The notes under the pieces are model-generated. The model had not been told where the DNA came from and made no database searches. It saw nothing but the letters and a program-made list of their open reading frames with translations. DNA of 64,000 nt from Marinirhabdus sp050859505 (GTDB lineage Bacteria; Bacteroidota; Bacteroidia; Flavobacteriales; Flavobacteriaceae), in NCBI RefSeq assembly GCF_050859505.1, contig NZ_CP193934.1:1736001-1800000 (forward strand), in the 5' to 3' direction. Of the stretch, positions 6,640-15,350 are shown piece by piece (positions within the stretch are counted from its first letter, which is position 1; the number at the start of each line of letters is the position of its first letter). The position numbers were made by a program, and so were the translations under genes.

Positions 6640-8976
6640 TTACATTTCTACTACAATCATTTCAATAGCATCATCACCATCTGTTTGTATTGTTTTTGAG
6701 ACCTTGCTACCTTTACCATTGTCAAACGTAGCTTTAATTCCTATTATTTCACCATTGCTATTACGTTTTACACGTTTGTAATTAAAGTCAATTCCTTTTC
6801 CGGAAAGTTGCGTTTTCATTTGTTTCAACTGTGCATCTGTAGTGTTTTTGGTAATCACAATTTTTTCTGAAGCGGTGCTCTTAATAGTTGTATGAAGTCT
6901 ATTGCTTGTTTCTGCGACTTCTCCATTGATCTTTCGCATTTCGGCTACTTCCTGGCGTAATTTAGATTGAGATTGGCGTAGTTCTTTTCGTGTTTCAGCA
7001 AGTTCTGAACGTACTTCGCTCAGATTTTCAGTCCGCATTTTAAGGGCTTCTTTTCTTGTTTCCATCGCATTTCCACGAAGTTCATTTCGTTTTTCCAATA
7101 GTGCCACTCTTTTCTCCTTCCTTAGTTCGCTTTCTTTAGAGCCAAATCCAGAGGCGCCTTTTTCGGTATCCATATAAAAATAGAAATCACTAATAGGTTC
7201 TCCATCATCACTCATCACAGTATACGTGCCCTTATTCCCTTTTCCTTCATATGAAATTGAAATCGCCGTCATTTCACCTTTTTTATTATAGGCTACGTTT
7301 TTGTAATTGAAATCTATCCCGTGGTCGCGCTTTAGTTCAGTTTTAAAACCGTCTAATTGTTCTTTGGTAGTGTTCTTGGTAATGTTAATTCGTATTTCTT
7401 TAACTGTGGAATTTACCTCAGGTTTCAATTTAGAAACTTTTGTTTCTGAACTTTTTTTTTCAACCTTGGTAAATGTGGAAACTCCATTCAGTACCATAAC
7501 ACCATCTTTTCCTTTGGTACCATATTTGGCTTCCCCTTCTTTCTTATTCAAAATTTCGGCAGTACCCTCTAGTGCTATAGTTTTGTCTTTAGGTAATTGA
7601 TTTTTACGATATTCTTTTCCGTTGATGATGTATAACGGATTCTCACCAAGGATAGGCTCTTTGGCTTTTGCTTGCTTTTTTGTGACGCTTTTTGAAGCTA
7701 GATTTAAGCCTTTATTTTCTGTCGCAATCAGTTGCAAATTATCTTCTGTAATTTTGAATTGCACGCCATCTTTTCCAATTTCTGAAACCAATAGCACACC
7801 GTTTTCTTGTGGTTCAATAGTGTAAACTGTCTGAAACGGAGCACCCGTTCCACGATCAAAACGAGTATAAAAGCGATCGTTTCCACTAAATTTTGTCTGG
7901 AAGCTGAAGTTGATAAGGCTTCCGCTTGCATCTCTTTTTCTTTCAGCGATTTTTACGAGACTTTCTGGGTGGTTCTCCATAAAATAGATTTCCAGGGCGT
8001 CTAATTCGGCATTGGTTGTTTTGGCTGAAAAGCTCATTACTGAATTCAGGGTAGCTAAGCTGTTGTTTTCCTTCAAGGAAATTTCAGGAGAAGAGGTGGT
8101 GTATTCAATAACATCTTCCGTATTAAAACTCCATAGGAATAAGGCGAGTGCAGGCAGCACCAGCATTAATTTTAATTGATTGTACTTTTTTGAGTTGCTT
8201 TTGTTTAACATAATGATTCGTTTTTTGATGAATGAATGATAAAAATTATTAGTAAGCGCCGGTACGGGTAAGGATGATGAAGCCTTGAGGAGCGCAAGTT
8301 GGTACTCGGTTTTTGAGGGTATGTTAGAAACGGTTTGATTATCTGCTAGAAATTCTAAATTCGCTTCTATACTTTTTTTGTACAGCCATGAAATTGGGTT
8401 TGCCCATTGCAAAGCACGCATTATATTGGAAAGCAGTACATCTATGCTATGCCACTGTGCAGCGTGTACTTTTTCGTGTTGTAAAATCATTTCCAACTCC
8501 TGTTGTTCATGAGTTTCAGGATTAAAAATAATATAGTTGAAAAATGAAAATGGAGCTATTGAGTCGTTCATTTCAATAAAACGGAAGCCATTTGCTCTTC
8601 GGGAAGGATGTTTCCGAAGTAAATTGAAGAGCGACGCAAGCTGTATCCCAAAACGAGCAGCCATAATTCCTAGTCCGATGAGGTAGATAGTCACTAAGAT
8701 TTGCCAAATATCTATAGCTTCTTTTACAGGAGTTGTTTGTACAATTTGAATTGGATTTAGTTCTTCAATAGCTACCGTAGGAACAAAAACAGGTGTCTCT
8801 ACAAGCGTAACAGTAGTAAAAGTTACAAAAGGCAGGAGCAATGCTGAAGCGATCCCAACTAATAAAAAAGTACGATTCGCTGTAAAAAAAGTATCTTTTC
8901 TAAGCACAAAAATATAGACCAAATAGAAGAGTGTCAAGATCCCGGCAGACTTTGCGATGTAGGTGATAAATTCCAT
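6640..8976 (-). CDS. M56 family (BlaR1/MecR1-type) membrane metallopeptidase
   Basis: A 778-residue protein. The N-terminal BlaR1-like membrane domain has helices at about 10-25, 38-55 and 92-110 and a fourth near 270. The zinc motif HEKVH (H167, E168, H171) lies on a cytoplasmic loop. Beyond residue 290 comes a long extracytoplasmic region without a penicillin-binding domain. It contains a Lys/Glu/Arg-rich coiled coil (about 610-680) flanked by two copies of a roughly 70-residue module, each starting ITKNTT and containing GIDFNYK (about 530-600 and 705-778). By family analogy it senses an envelope signal and triggers inactivation of the adjacent BlaI repressor, which starts 1 bp upstream. 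The ligand is unknown. Confidence 0.85.
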   Translation of the reverse strand: MEFITYIAKSAGILTLFYLVYIFVLRKDTFFTANRTFLLVGIASALLLPFVTFTTVTLVETPVFVPTVAIEELNPIQIVQTTPVKEAIDIWQILVTIYLIGLGIMAARFGIQLASLFNLLRKHPSRRANGFRFIEMNDSIAPFSFFNYIIFNPETHEQQELEMILQHEKVHAAQWHSIDVLLSNIMRALQWANPISWLYKKSIEANLEFLADNQTVSNIPSKTEYQLALLKASSSLPVPALTNNFYHSFIKKRIIMLNKSNSKKYNQLKLMLVLPALALFLWSFNTEDVIEYTTSSPEISLKENNSLATLNSVMSFSAKTTNAELDALEIYFMENHPESLVKIAERKRDASGSLINFSFQTKFSGNDRFYTRFDRGTGAPFQTVYTIEPQENGVLLVSEIGKDGVQFKITEDNLQLIATENKGLNLASKSVTKKQAKAKEPILGENPLYIINGKEYRKNQLPKDKTIALEGTAEILNKKEGEAKYGTKGKDGVMVLNGVSTFTKVEKKSSETKVSKLKPEVNSTVKEIRINITKNTTKEQLDGFKTELKRDHGIDFNYKNVAYNKKGEMTAISISYEGKGNKGTYTVMSDDGEPISDFYFYMDTEKGASGFGSKESELRKEKRVALLEKRNELRGNAMETRKEALKMRTENLSEVRSELAETRKELRQSQSKLRQEVAEMRKINGEVAETSNRLHTTIKSTASEKIVITKNTTDAQLKQMKTQLSGKGIDFNYKRVKRNSNGEIIGIKATFDNGKGSKVSKTIQTDGDDAIEMIVVEM

Positions 8977-8977
8977 A

Positions 8978-9334
8978 TTAATTCTTGTTTTCTATGATGC
9001 TTAAAATCTCGCGAAGTTCTTCGGCACTTATCTTTTCTTCTTTCGCAAAAAACGAAACCATACTTTTATAGCTATTGTCAAAATAGCGTTTGGTAGCCTG
9101 GTTCATAAATTTCTTAGTGTATTCTTCCTTGCTTACCACTGGGAAATATTGGTGTGTCTTTCCAAAGGCCTGGTGCGAAACATATCCTTTTTCTTCCAGG
9201 TTTCTAACAATGGTAGAAACCGTATTGTAGTGATTATCTCCAGGCATAGCAGCCACAACTTCTTTTACGAAAGCTTTCTCAAGCTTCCATAAGGTTTGCA
9301 TTACCTCTTCTTCTTTATTTGTTAATTGTTCCAA
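8978..9334 (-). CDS. BlaI/MecI/CopY family transcriptional repressor
   Basis: 118 residues, the usual BlaI length. The N-terminal winged helix starts with LTNKEEEVMQTLWKLEKAFVKE. The recognition segment is around HYNTVSTIVRNLEEKGYV, where the Asn-Thr-Val region is the typical BlaI cleavage and DNA-binding neighbourhood. The C-terminal helices form the dimer interface. It directly precedes the M56 peptidase gene with 1 bp between them, the standard sensor-repressor arrangement. Its operator may be the phased AGTTnnnnAACT array at 10212-10263, although that lies upstream of the next gene rather than directly in front of this one. Confidence 0.9.
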   Translation of the reverse strand: MEQLTNKEEEVMQTLWKLEKAFVKEVVAAMPGDNHYNTVSTIVRNLEEKGYVSHQAFGKTHQYFPVVSKEEYTKKFMNQATKRYFDNSYKSMVSFFAKEEKISAEELREILSIIENKN

Positions 9335-9514
9335 AATTTTTATTATTTATTGTCCTTACTTCGTTCGGACTATTATTTATTTTTATTGCCTATTCTCAAT
9401 TTGGCACACTATTTTAATCCCTCATTTCAAACCAAGTTACCAAGTATCGTCATCTCTCTTGATACAACAGAAAGTTGGGATTGTATCGAGGGACTACAAG
9501 CGACCTGTCGCGTC

Positions 9515-10159
9515 CTACTGTCTACCTGCTACCGGCTCTTTACAGTCAAAACACATTTCAAATACAAGATAATGCTTTATCCCAAATTTCTTCCCCCAGT
9601 TTTCTATGTCTTTTCCGCTGTTTTCAACCGCACACCAGTATTTTGCTCCGTCCTTTTCATAGGGTAAGATATACGCCATTAAATAGAATTTTTCTCCTTT
9701 TATAATGTCTTCTTTAAAAGTTTCGGCAATGTTACGAAGGCTGTAGTCGTCACTTTTAATGGCGTCAAATTCCATCGTTCTTCCAAAGCGGGGAAACTTA
9801 AAGCTCATTTTTAGTTTGTTGTCACTTGTTACTTTTGAAATCACTTTAAAATCAAAAACAGTATCCTTTAACTTTTCCAATCCAGGGACGTCAATCGTTG
9901 CCGAATTGGTAACCACAGTTTCTTTTTTAAGCTTCCCATTCCATATCTCTTTTGCAGTAAGTTTGAAGGTACTTCCTTTTAAATCGGCTCCTGTAAATTT
10001 CATATTATAGAATGCCACCCCTTCAAAAAACATGAGATCACTAACGTCTTCATTTTCTGAAAGGTATTCAGAAGTCATGGTGATTGGGCTGGGTTTTGGC
10101 ATTTGCGCTATAACAGCGTAGGTAGACAGAAAGAATAGGATGAATATTGATGTTTTCAT
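9515..10159 (-). CDS. Secreted protein of unknown function
   Basis: A 214-residue protein with a signal peptide (MKTSIFILFFLSTYAVIAQ; cleavage expected after AQ). The mature part alternates short hydrophobic and charged stretches suggestive of beta structure. Two Cys close to the C-terminus (FEMCFDC) and one in KYWCAVEN may form a disulfide. I do not recognise a family. It lies 180 bp upstream of the BlaI/M56 pair on the same strand with no obvious terminator between, so the three may form one transcript driven from the operator-like array upstream. That would make it a candidate effector of this sensor system. Confidence 0.7.
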   Translation of the reverse strand: MKTSIFILFFLSTYAVIAQMPKPSPITMTSEYLSENEDVSDLMFFEGVAFYNMKFTGADLKGSTFKLTAKEIWNGKLKKETVVTNSATIDVPGLEKLKDTVFDFKVISKVTSDNKLKMSFKFPRFGRTMEFDAIKSDDYSLRNIAETFKEDIIKGEKFYLMAYILPYEKDGAKYWCAVENSGKDIENWGKKFGIKHYLVFEMCFDCKEPVAGRQ

Positions 10160-10211
10160 AAGGATACTAGATTTTTGATTGATGCTGAAACAAAGATATA
10201 ACGAGTTTTTT

Positions 10212-10263
10212 AGTTATGCAACTGTTTTTGTAGTTATATAACTGAATTTATAGTTGATTATTG
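10212..10263 (-). promoter_or_regulatory. Operator-like array: three AGTTnnnnAACT sites phased at 20 bp
   Basis: Two dyads, AGTTATGCAACT (10212-10223) and the perfect palindrome AGTTATATAACT (10232-10243), start exactly 20 bp apart. A degenerate third copy starts at 10252, again 20 bp on. Each is preceded by T and followed by an AT-rich 8-bp spacer. The array sits about 50-105 bp upstream of the secreted-protein gene. Dyad form and helical phasing suggest cooperative repressor binding. The nearby BlaI-type protein is the obvious candidate, which is an inference. Confidence 0.55.
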
Positions 10264-10342
10264 TTTTCTATCAAATAAATCTAAAATCTTCCTTCTAAAA
10301 ACGGCAATCATTTAAGTATCTTCGCCACCTTAATATATAGGT

Positions 10343-11299
10343 ATGAGTATTCTGTTTATTTTTTTAGGATTGGTACTTCTGGTAGTGGGAGGTGAGTTTT
10401 TGGTACGTGCCTCTGTGGGCTTGTCTTTTAAGCTAAAGCTTTCTAAAATGGTCATTGGATTAACGGTGGTTTCTTTTGCTACCTCGGCTCCAGAATTATT
10501 AGTGAGCATACAGGCAGCGTTAAATGGGTTTAGTGATATAGCTTTAGGGAATGTAATTGGTTCTAATATTGCCAATATTGGTTTGGTGCTAGGGATTACC
10601 GCAATTATTGCTCCTTTGGCTATTGACAGGGATTTTTATAAATTCAATTGGCCTGTGATGATGTTGTTGTCGGTGGTGCTTTATTTTGTGCTGAAAAGTG
10701 GTAACGAAATTACCTTTTGGGAAGGAATTGGGCTTCTGGCATTATTGTTTGTCTACCTCTACCTATTGATACACCGAGCCAGAAAAATGACAAAAACGCA
10801 TCCCGTAGACGATGGTGTAGATGACGGACTCTCAAAAGCCAGTAATTTTAAAATAGTAATATGGTTACTTATTGGTGGGGTAGCGTTGTATGGCGGTAGT
10901 GAATTTCTGGTTACGGGTGCCGTAGATTTGGCAACAACCATGGGAATTAGTGAGCGCGTTATTGCGGTAACAATGATTGCCATAGGCACAAGCGTTCCAG
11001 AATTAGCAGCTTCGGTAATTGCAGCGTTAAAAAAGGAAAAAGCAATTTCATTGGGCAATTTAATAGGATCCAATATATTTAATATCGCTTCGGTTCTGGG
11101 TATTACGGCTATCATTCAGCCCATCGCGGTAAAGAGCCAGGAAGTACTAACCAACGATATCTGGTGGATGCTAGGTTTTGCCGCAATATTAATACCCATG
11201 GCATTCCTTCCCAGGAAGTTTGAGATAGGCCGTATTAAAGGTGTGATCATTGTTGCTGCCTACTGTATCTTTATTAGTTTGGCGTTTTTGGGAGATTAG
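10343..11299 (+). CDS. Calcium/sodium antiporter (CaCA family, YrbG-like)
   Basis: A 318-residue inner-membrane exchanger. Two inverted alpha repeats are obvious: GNVIGSNIANIGLVLG near residue 72 and GNLIGSNIFNIASVLG near residue 235. Each is preceded by a SAPELLVS or SVPELAAS segment that carries the ion-coordinating Glu. About ten hydrophobic helices and a short acidic loop (PVDDGVDD, about residue 155) match prokaryotic K+-independent Na+/Ca2+ exchangers. The ATG follows a TATCTTCG element at a plausible -7 position. Monocistronic. Confidence 0.92.
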   Translation: MSILFIFLGLVLLVVGGEFLVRASVGLSFKLKLSKMVIGLTVVSFATSAPELLVSIQAALNGFSDIALGNVIGSNIANIGLVLGITAIIAPLAIDRDFYKFNWPVMMLLSVVLYFVLKSGNEITFWEGIGLLALLFVYLYLLIHRARKMTKTHPVDDGVDDGLSKASNFKIVIWLLIGGVALYGGSEFLVTGAVDLATTMGISERVIAVTMIAIGTSVPELAASVIAALKKEKAISLGNLIGSNIFNIASVLGITAIIQPIAVKSQEVLTNDIWWMLGFAAILIPMAFLPRKFEIGRIKGVIIVAAYCIFISLAFLGD

Positions 11300-11459
11300 G
11301 TTTTAGGTTAAAAATTTTGAAATGTATATGGCTCCGTCAGTCATATAGTGAGTAAGGGTTTGCGACGAAGAATGATTCAAGATTTTTAAACTTAGGTGCT
11401 TATGTAAGGCTGAGAGGTTGTGGAATTTAGTAGTTGAATATAGGTTGGCAAATGTATTA

Positions 11460-12509
11460 TTAGATTTTTCTAAACTTTATGGTTTTGCCTTCATTGATTT
11501 TCAAAAAATAAACACCGCTACTAAGACTTTGGATGTTAATCTTTCTGTTTTCTGATATACTACCGTGTATTACTCTTTTTCCAAAAACATCCATAATTGA
11601 GTATTTTTGAGATTCATATATTCCATAAATTTGGATAAATTCACTTGAAGGATTAGGGAATAATATTAGTGGAGATATTTTTAAGTTATCAGGTACGGTA
11701 AGGATATCAAGAATAGTCTTAATAATTTTACCGCTGTCAAATTCGGCTATATATAATGCATTGCCAATAATTATTAAACCAGTTGGTCCATCTAAGTTAG
11801 TTAAGACTTCTTCTGCTACCGGGGAGGCTTCTGTAATATCAATCTTAGAAATCCTGCCTCCCGTGTATTCAGAAATATATAAGTCATTATTATATAGAAA
11901 AAAGGAAGTTGGACCTTCTAAATTACCTACCACTTCAATAGGTATTGGGCTTGGTTCTGTAATATTTATCTTTACAATTCTATTTGCATCGTATTCTGCA
12001 ATGTATAAGTAACTATCAGATAAGACCATTTCATTAGGACTTAAAAGATTAGAGGCAATAATTTCTAAAGATGGGTTGGAATCATTTATATTAATCTTGT
12101 AAATTATATTGTCTAGTACATCCGAAATGTATAAATCATTATTATTTAACAGTAGGCCTACCGGGTGGCCTAAACCTGAGACAACTAAAGTAGGAATGGG
12201 ATTAGAATTGGTAATCTCTATTTTATAAATGCTTTTAGTTTCAGAATCAGCAAAGTAAAGATCTGTTCCATTTAGTAAAATTCCATTGGGTGTTTCCAAA
12301 CCTCCCAGAACTTGAATAATGACAGGATTTGGTTTCGTTATATTTATTTTTGAAATTTCGTTGCCCTCGTATTGAGAAAAATAGAGCTCATCTTCATAAT
12401 ATAAAATTCTCCCTGTCCCTTCAAGTCCACTGACCACATCAACAGTTTGAGAAAATAAATTTATTCCTATAAACACTTGAAAGACAAAAAAAATAATTTG
12501 ATGTTTCAT
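11460..12509 (-). CDS. Secreted beta-propeller protein with T9SS type A sorting domain
   Basis: 349 residues from the ATG at 12509. A frame extending to 12620 adds 37 residues ahead of a clear signal peptide (MKHQIIFFVFQVFIGINLFSQ), so the internal start is chosen. About six repeats of roughly 42 residues follow (pattern ISKINIT-PxP, then a short strand, then GPTxLxxxxxxLYIxE). They should form an NHL-like propeller. The last 70 residues are a type IX secretion type A domain (LFPNPSSEFIQI, then SSGVYFLKI and a basic end). It is exported across the outer membrane and probably attached to the cell surface. Ligand unknown. Confidence 0.82.
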   Translation of the reverse strand: MKHQIIFFVFQVFIGINLFSQTVDVVSGLEGTGRILYYEDELYFSQYEGNEISKINITKPNPVIIQVLGGLETPNGILLNGTDLYFADSETKSIYKIEITNSNPIPTLVVSGLGHPVGLLLNNNDLYISDVLDNIIYKININDSNPSLEIIASNLLSPNEMVLSDSYLYIAEYDANRIVKINITEPSPIPIEVVGNLEGPTSFFLYNNDLYISEYTGGRISKIDITEASPVAEEVLTNLDGPTGLIIIGNALYIAEFDSGKIIKTILDILTVPDNLKISPLILFPNPSSEFIQIYGIYESQKYSIMDVFGKRVIHGSISENRKINIQSLSSGVYFLKINEGKTIKFRKI

Positions 12510-12847
12510 TTTTATAAAGGTTTGCGAACTCGTGAGATACTGTATTTTGTCGTCGGTATCCTGTAAAGAAAATCGTTTATATCCCAAAAATACTAAAAAC
12601 TGCCGCACCTCTCCACCCATTCAGAAAAAGTATGTTCAAGCAGTTCTCCCTGTATCCAATTTTTAACATGGCAATCTTTCTTCTTTCTTCAGTTGCTAAT
12701 TATTTTAAATTTATTGATAAACAGGGGGTCATTGAATGAAAAAACCCTTTTATTAATAACTTAACACAAAAAAACAGGGGGTGTATTCTGTAAAAAGTTA
12801 TTTTTGTGCCGTTATTAAACAATAAAACACTTAAAAAGAACAAATTT
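12510..12847. other. Intergenic region upstream of glutamine synthetase
   Basis: About 340 bp. It holds two copies of ACAGGGGGT (12721-12729 and 12774-12782) and a -7 element TATTTTTG (12799-12806). A GTG at 12806 opens a false 14-codon extension of glnN but lies inside the promoter element. No other gene is seen. Confidence 0.6.
12721..12806 (+). promoter_or_regulatory. Probable glnN promoter with paired ACAGGGGGT boxes
   Basis: The -7 element TATTTTTG (12799-12806) matches TAnnTTTG. At the -33 position there is no TTTG but the box ACAGGGGGT (12774-12782). An identical box lies 53 bp further upstream (12721-12729), five helical turns away. The layout suggests an activator that binds the same DNA face twice and replaces the -33 contact. 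No regulator is identified. Confidence 0.55.
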
Positions 12848-15034
12848 ATGTCCACCTTAAGATTTCATGCCATTAAAGAGACGTTCAATCGTCCTGTTAT
12901 TGATGTTAAAGAAGCAGAACGTCGTTCAGAAGTATTTGGAAAAAACGTATTTAACAACGGAGCTATGCGTCAATACTTGACGAAAGACTCTTATAAAAGT
13001 GTACAAGATGCCGTGGAAAACGGTTCAAAGATTAACCGTAACGTTGCAGACCATATTTCTACAGGAATGAAAGAATGGGCTATAAGCAAAGGCGCTACGC
13101 ATTACACACACTGGTTCCAGCCGTTAACAGGTACAACCGCAGAGAAGCACGATGCCTTTTTTGAAACAACAGATGATGGTGGTGCCATCGAAAAATTTGG
13201 GGGCGGGCAATTAGTGCAGCAAGAACCAGATGCCTCTAGTTTCCCGAATGGTGGTATTAGAAACACTTTTGAAGCACGTGGCTATACGGCATGGGATCCA
13301 ACCTCTCCAGCTTTTATCTACGGAACAACCTTATGTATTCCTACCGTATTTGTTGCCTACACAGGGGAAGCGTTGGATAACAAAACACCGTTACTTAGAG
13401 CTTTACAGTCTATTGACCAAGCAGCAACAGCAGTAGCAAAGTATTTTGATAAAAACGTAACCAAAGTAAACCCAACCTTAGGGTGGGAACAAGAATATTT
13501 CCTCATTGACAGAGCCTTAGCCAAATCCCGTCCAGACATTAACCTGACTGGAAGAACCTTATTAGGGCACGCTTCGGCAAAAGGACAGCAGTTAGACGAT
13601 CACTACTTTGGATCTATCACCAGACGTGTACTAGACTATATGCGCGATTTGGAAAACGAATGTATGTTATTGGGAATTCCGGTAAAAACCCGTCACAATG
13701 AAGTAGCGCCTAACCAGTTTGAGTTGGCACCTATTTTTGAAGAAACCAATCTTGCTGTAGACCACAACTCCTTATTAATGGATGTAATGGCAAAAGTGGC
13801 AGACCGTCACGAGTTTAAAGTACTCTTTCACGAAAAGCCTTTTGCAGGTGTAAACGGAAGTGGGAAGCACAACAATTGGTCTTTGGCTACTAGCACAGGT
13901 ATTAATTTATTACAGCCGGGTAGCACACCTATGAAGAATCTTCAGTTTTTAACCTTCTTTATCAACACCATTAAAGCGGTGAATGATTATGAAGAATTGT
14001 TGAGAGCTTCTATCGCCAGTGCAAGTAACGACCATAGACTGGGCGCAAACGAAGCACCGCCAGCGATTATTTCAGTATTTATTGGCTCACAGTTAACCAA
14101 TGTTTTAGATGAGCTTGAAAAAGTGAAGAACGGTAAACTTTCACCAGAAGATAAAACCGATCTTAAACTGAATGTAGTAGGAAAAATTCCTGAAATCTTA
14201 TTGGACAACACAGACCGTAACCGTACCTCACCATTTGCTTTTACAGGAAATAAATTCGAGTTTAGAGCTGTAGGGTCTACCGCCAACTGTGCAAAACCTA
14301 TGACGGTGTTGAATGCTATTGTTGCCAAACAACTAATCGACTTTAAAGTTGAAGTAGACACATTGATCAAAGATAAAAAGATGAAGAAGGATGACGCTAT
14401 CTTCAATGTGCTAAAAGGATATATTAAGGACTCTAAGCGTATTCGTTTTGAAGGTGATGGCTATGGAGATGCGTGGGAAAAAGAAGCGAAGAAGCGTAAA
14501 TTAAGTAATAACAAGACTACTCCGGAAGCACTAAAAGCCCAGATTTTTAAAAGTACCATCGAATTGTATGAAAGTCTTGGTATTATGAGTAAGGTAGAGA
14601 TTGAAGCACGTCATGAAATAGAAGTAGAAGAATATGCCATGCGGATTCAAATTGAAGGACGTGTCTTGGGAGATATTGCCCGCAATCACGTAATTCCAAC
14701 ATCCATTAGATATCAAAACCTTTTAATTGAAAACGTACAAGGTTTAAAGGACATCTACGGAAAGAGCTTTAAGAAATACGCCAAAGAACAAATGAACCTT
14801 ATTGAAGCTATTAGCAATCATATTGAAACCATTAATAAAGGGATTACAGATATGATTAACGAACGCAAAAAGGCAAACGGTATAGACAATGCAGAAAAAA
14901 AAGCCTTTGCATACTGTGATAACGTGAAGCCTTATTTTGATGAAATTCGCTATCACTGTGACAAATTGGAATTATTGGTAGATGATGAAATCTGGCCTTT
15001 AACCAAATATCGTGAGCTGCTTTTCACGAGATAA
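12848..15034 (+). CDS. glnN: Glutamine synthetase type III
   Basis: Makes glutamine from glutamate, ammonia and ATP; the main ammonia-assimilating enzyme in many Bacteroidota. 728 residues, the GSIII size and much longer than GSI. The start chosen gives MSTLRFHAIKETF, the usual GSIII N-terminus. Visible landmarks are the GSIII-specific N-terminal domain, the WEQEYFLID segment (about residue 210) with metal-binding Glu, RHNEVAPNQFE, the ATP-binding NGSGKHNNWS (about residue 335) and the NRTSPFAFTGNKFEFRA region. Monocistronic, with a strong terminator and an unusual promoter carrying two GGGGG boxes, which suggests nitrogen control. Confidence 0.95.
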   Translation: MSTLRFHAIKETFNRPVIDVKEAERRSEVFGKNVFNNGAMRQYLTKDSYKSVQDAVENGSKINRNVADHISTGMKEWAISKGATHYTHWFQPLTGTTAEKHDAFFETTDDGGAIEKFGGGQLVQQEPDASSFPNGGIRNTFEARGYTAWDPTSPAFIYGTTLCIPTVFVAYTGEALDNKTPLLRALQSIDQAATAVAKYFDKNVTKVNPTLGWEQEYFLIDRALAKSRPDINLTGRTLLGHASAKGQQLDDHYFGSITRRVLDYMRDLENECMLLGIPVKTRHNEVAPNQFELAPIFEETNLAVDHNSLLMDVMAKVADRHEFKVLFHEKPFAGVNGSGKHNNWSLATSTGINLLQPGSTPMKNLQFLTFFINTIKAVNDYEELLRASIASASNDHRLGANEAPPAIISVFIGSQLTNVLDELEKVKNGKLSPEDKTDLKLNVVGKIPEILLDNTDRNRTSPFAFTGNKFEFRAVGSTANCAKPMTVLNAIVAKQLIDFKVEVDTLIKDKKMKKDDAIFNVLKGYIKDSKRIRFEGDGYGDAWEKEAKKRKLSNNKTTPEALKAQIFKSTIELYESLGIMSKVEIEARHEIEVEEYAMRIQIEGRVLGDIARNHVIPTSIRYQNLLIENVQGLKDIYGKSFKKYAKEQMNLIEAISNHIETINKGITDMINERKKANGIDNAEKKAFAYCDNVKPYFDEIRYHCDKLELLVDDEIWPLTKYRELLFTR

Positions 15035-15057
15035 GCGTAGTAATTATATACAATAGT

Positions 15058-15090
15058 AAAAGTGCCTCCAATATGGAGGCACTTTTTTTT
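15058..15090 (+). terminator. Terminator after glnN
   Basis: Stem AAAGTGCCTCC / GGAGGCACTTT with loop AATAT and eight trailing T, 23 bp after the glnN stop codon. Confidence 0.93.
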
Positions 15091-15350
15091 TGACCCTAGC
15101 GAGCGATATAATTCTTTAAATCATCGACAACGGTAGTATTTAAACGTTTTTCCTTCTGAAAAGGGGTAAACCCCTTTTATATAAAGGGTTGATTGTGAGT
15201 GATTAAAAGGGGCTTGTGCCTAGTCTTTTACGGCCAGTCTTGTTAGATATTTGTACCAGAAGTTCAAAAGATACCTCAAAGCTTGCAAGCAGAGTTTCCA
15301 AGAACCAGAAACAGTTTTAACCAAAATAGTAATTATTAAACTTTGAAATT
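15091..15350 (+). promoter_or_regulatory. Upstream region of curli module 1
   Basis: 260 bp between the glnN terminator and the first curlin gene. It contains the 20-base hairpin or dyad AAAAGGGG-TAAA-CCCCTTTT (15159-15178) and a further direct copy of AAAAGGGG at 15205-15212. The dyad lacks a long T tail, so an operator is more likely than a terminator. An AGATATTTG string near 15247 recurs upstream of curli module 2 (near 17602). No coding sequence is apparent. Confidence 0.5.

Noticed and set aside
9351..9375. GTCC-N11-GGAC inverted repeat upstream of the BlaI-type gene
   Set aside because: Four-base arms are too short to claim an operator or terminator; it is unlike the AGTT-n4-AACT array.
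12806..12847. GTG start that would extend GlnN by 14 residues
   Set aside because: It overlaps the TATTTTTG promoter element; the ATG at 12848 gives the normal GSIII N-terminus.
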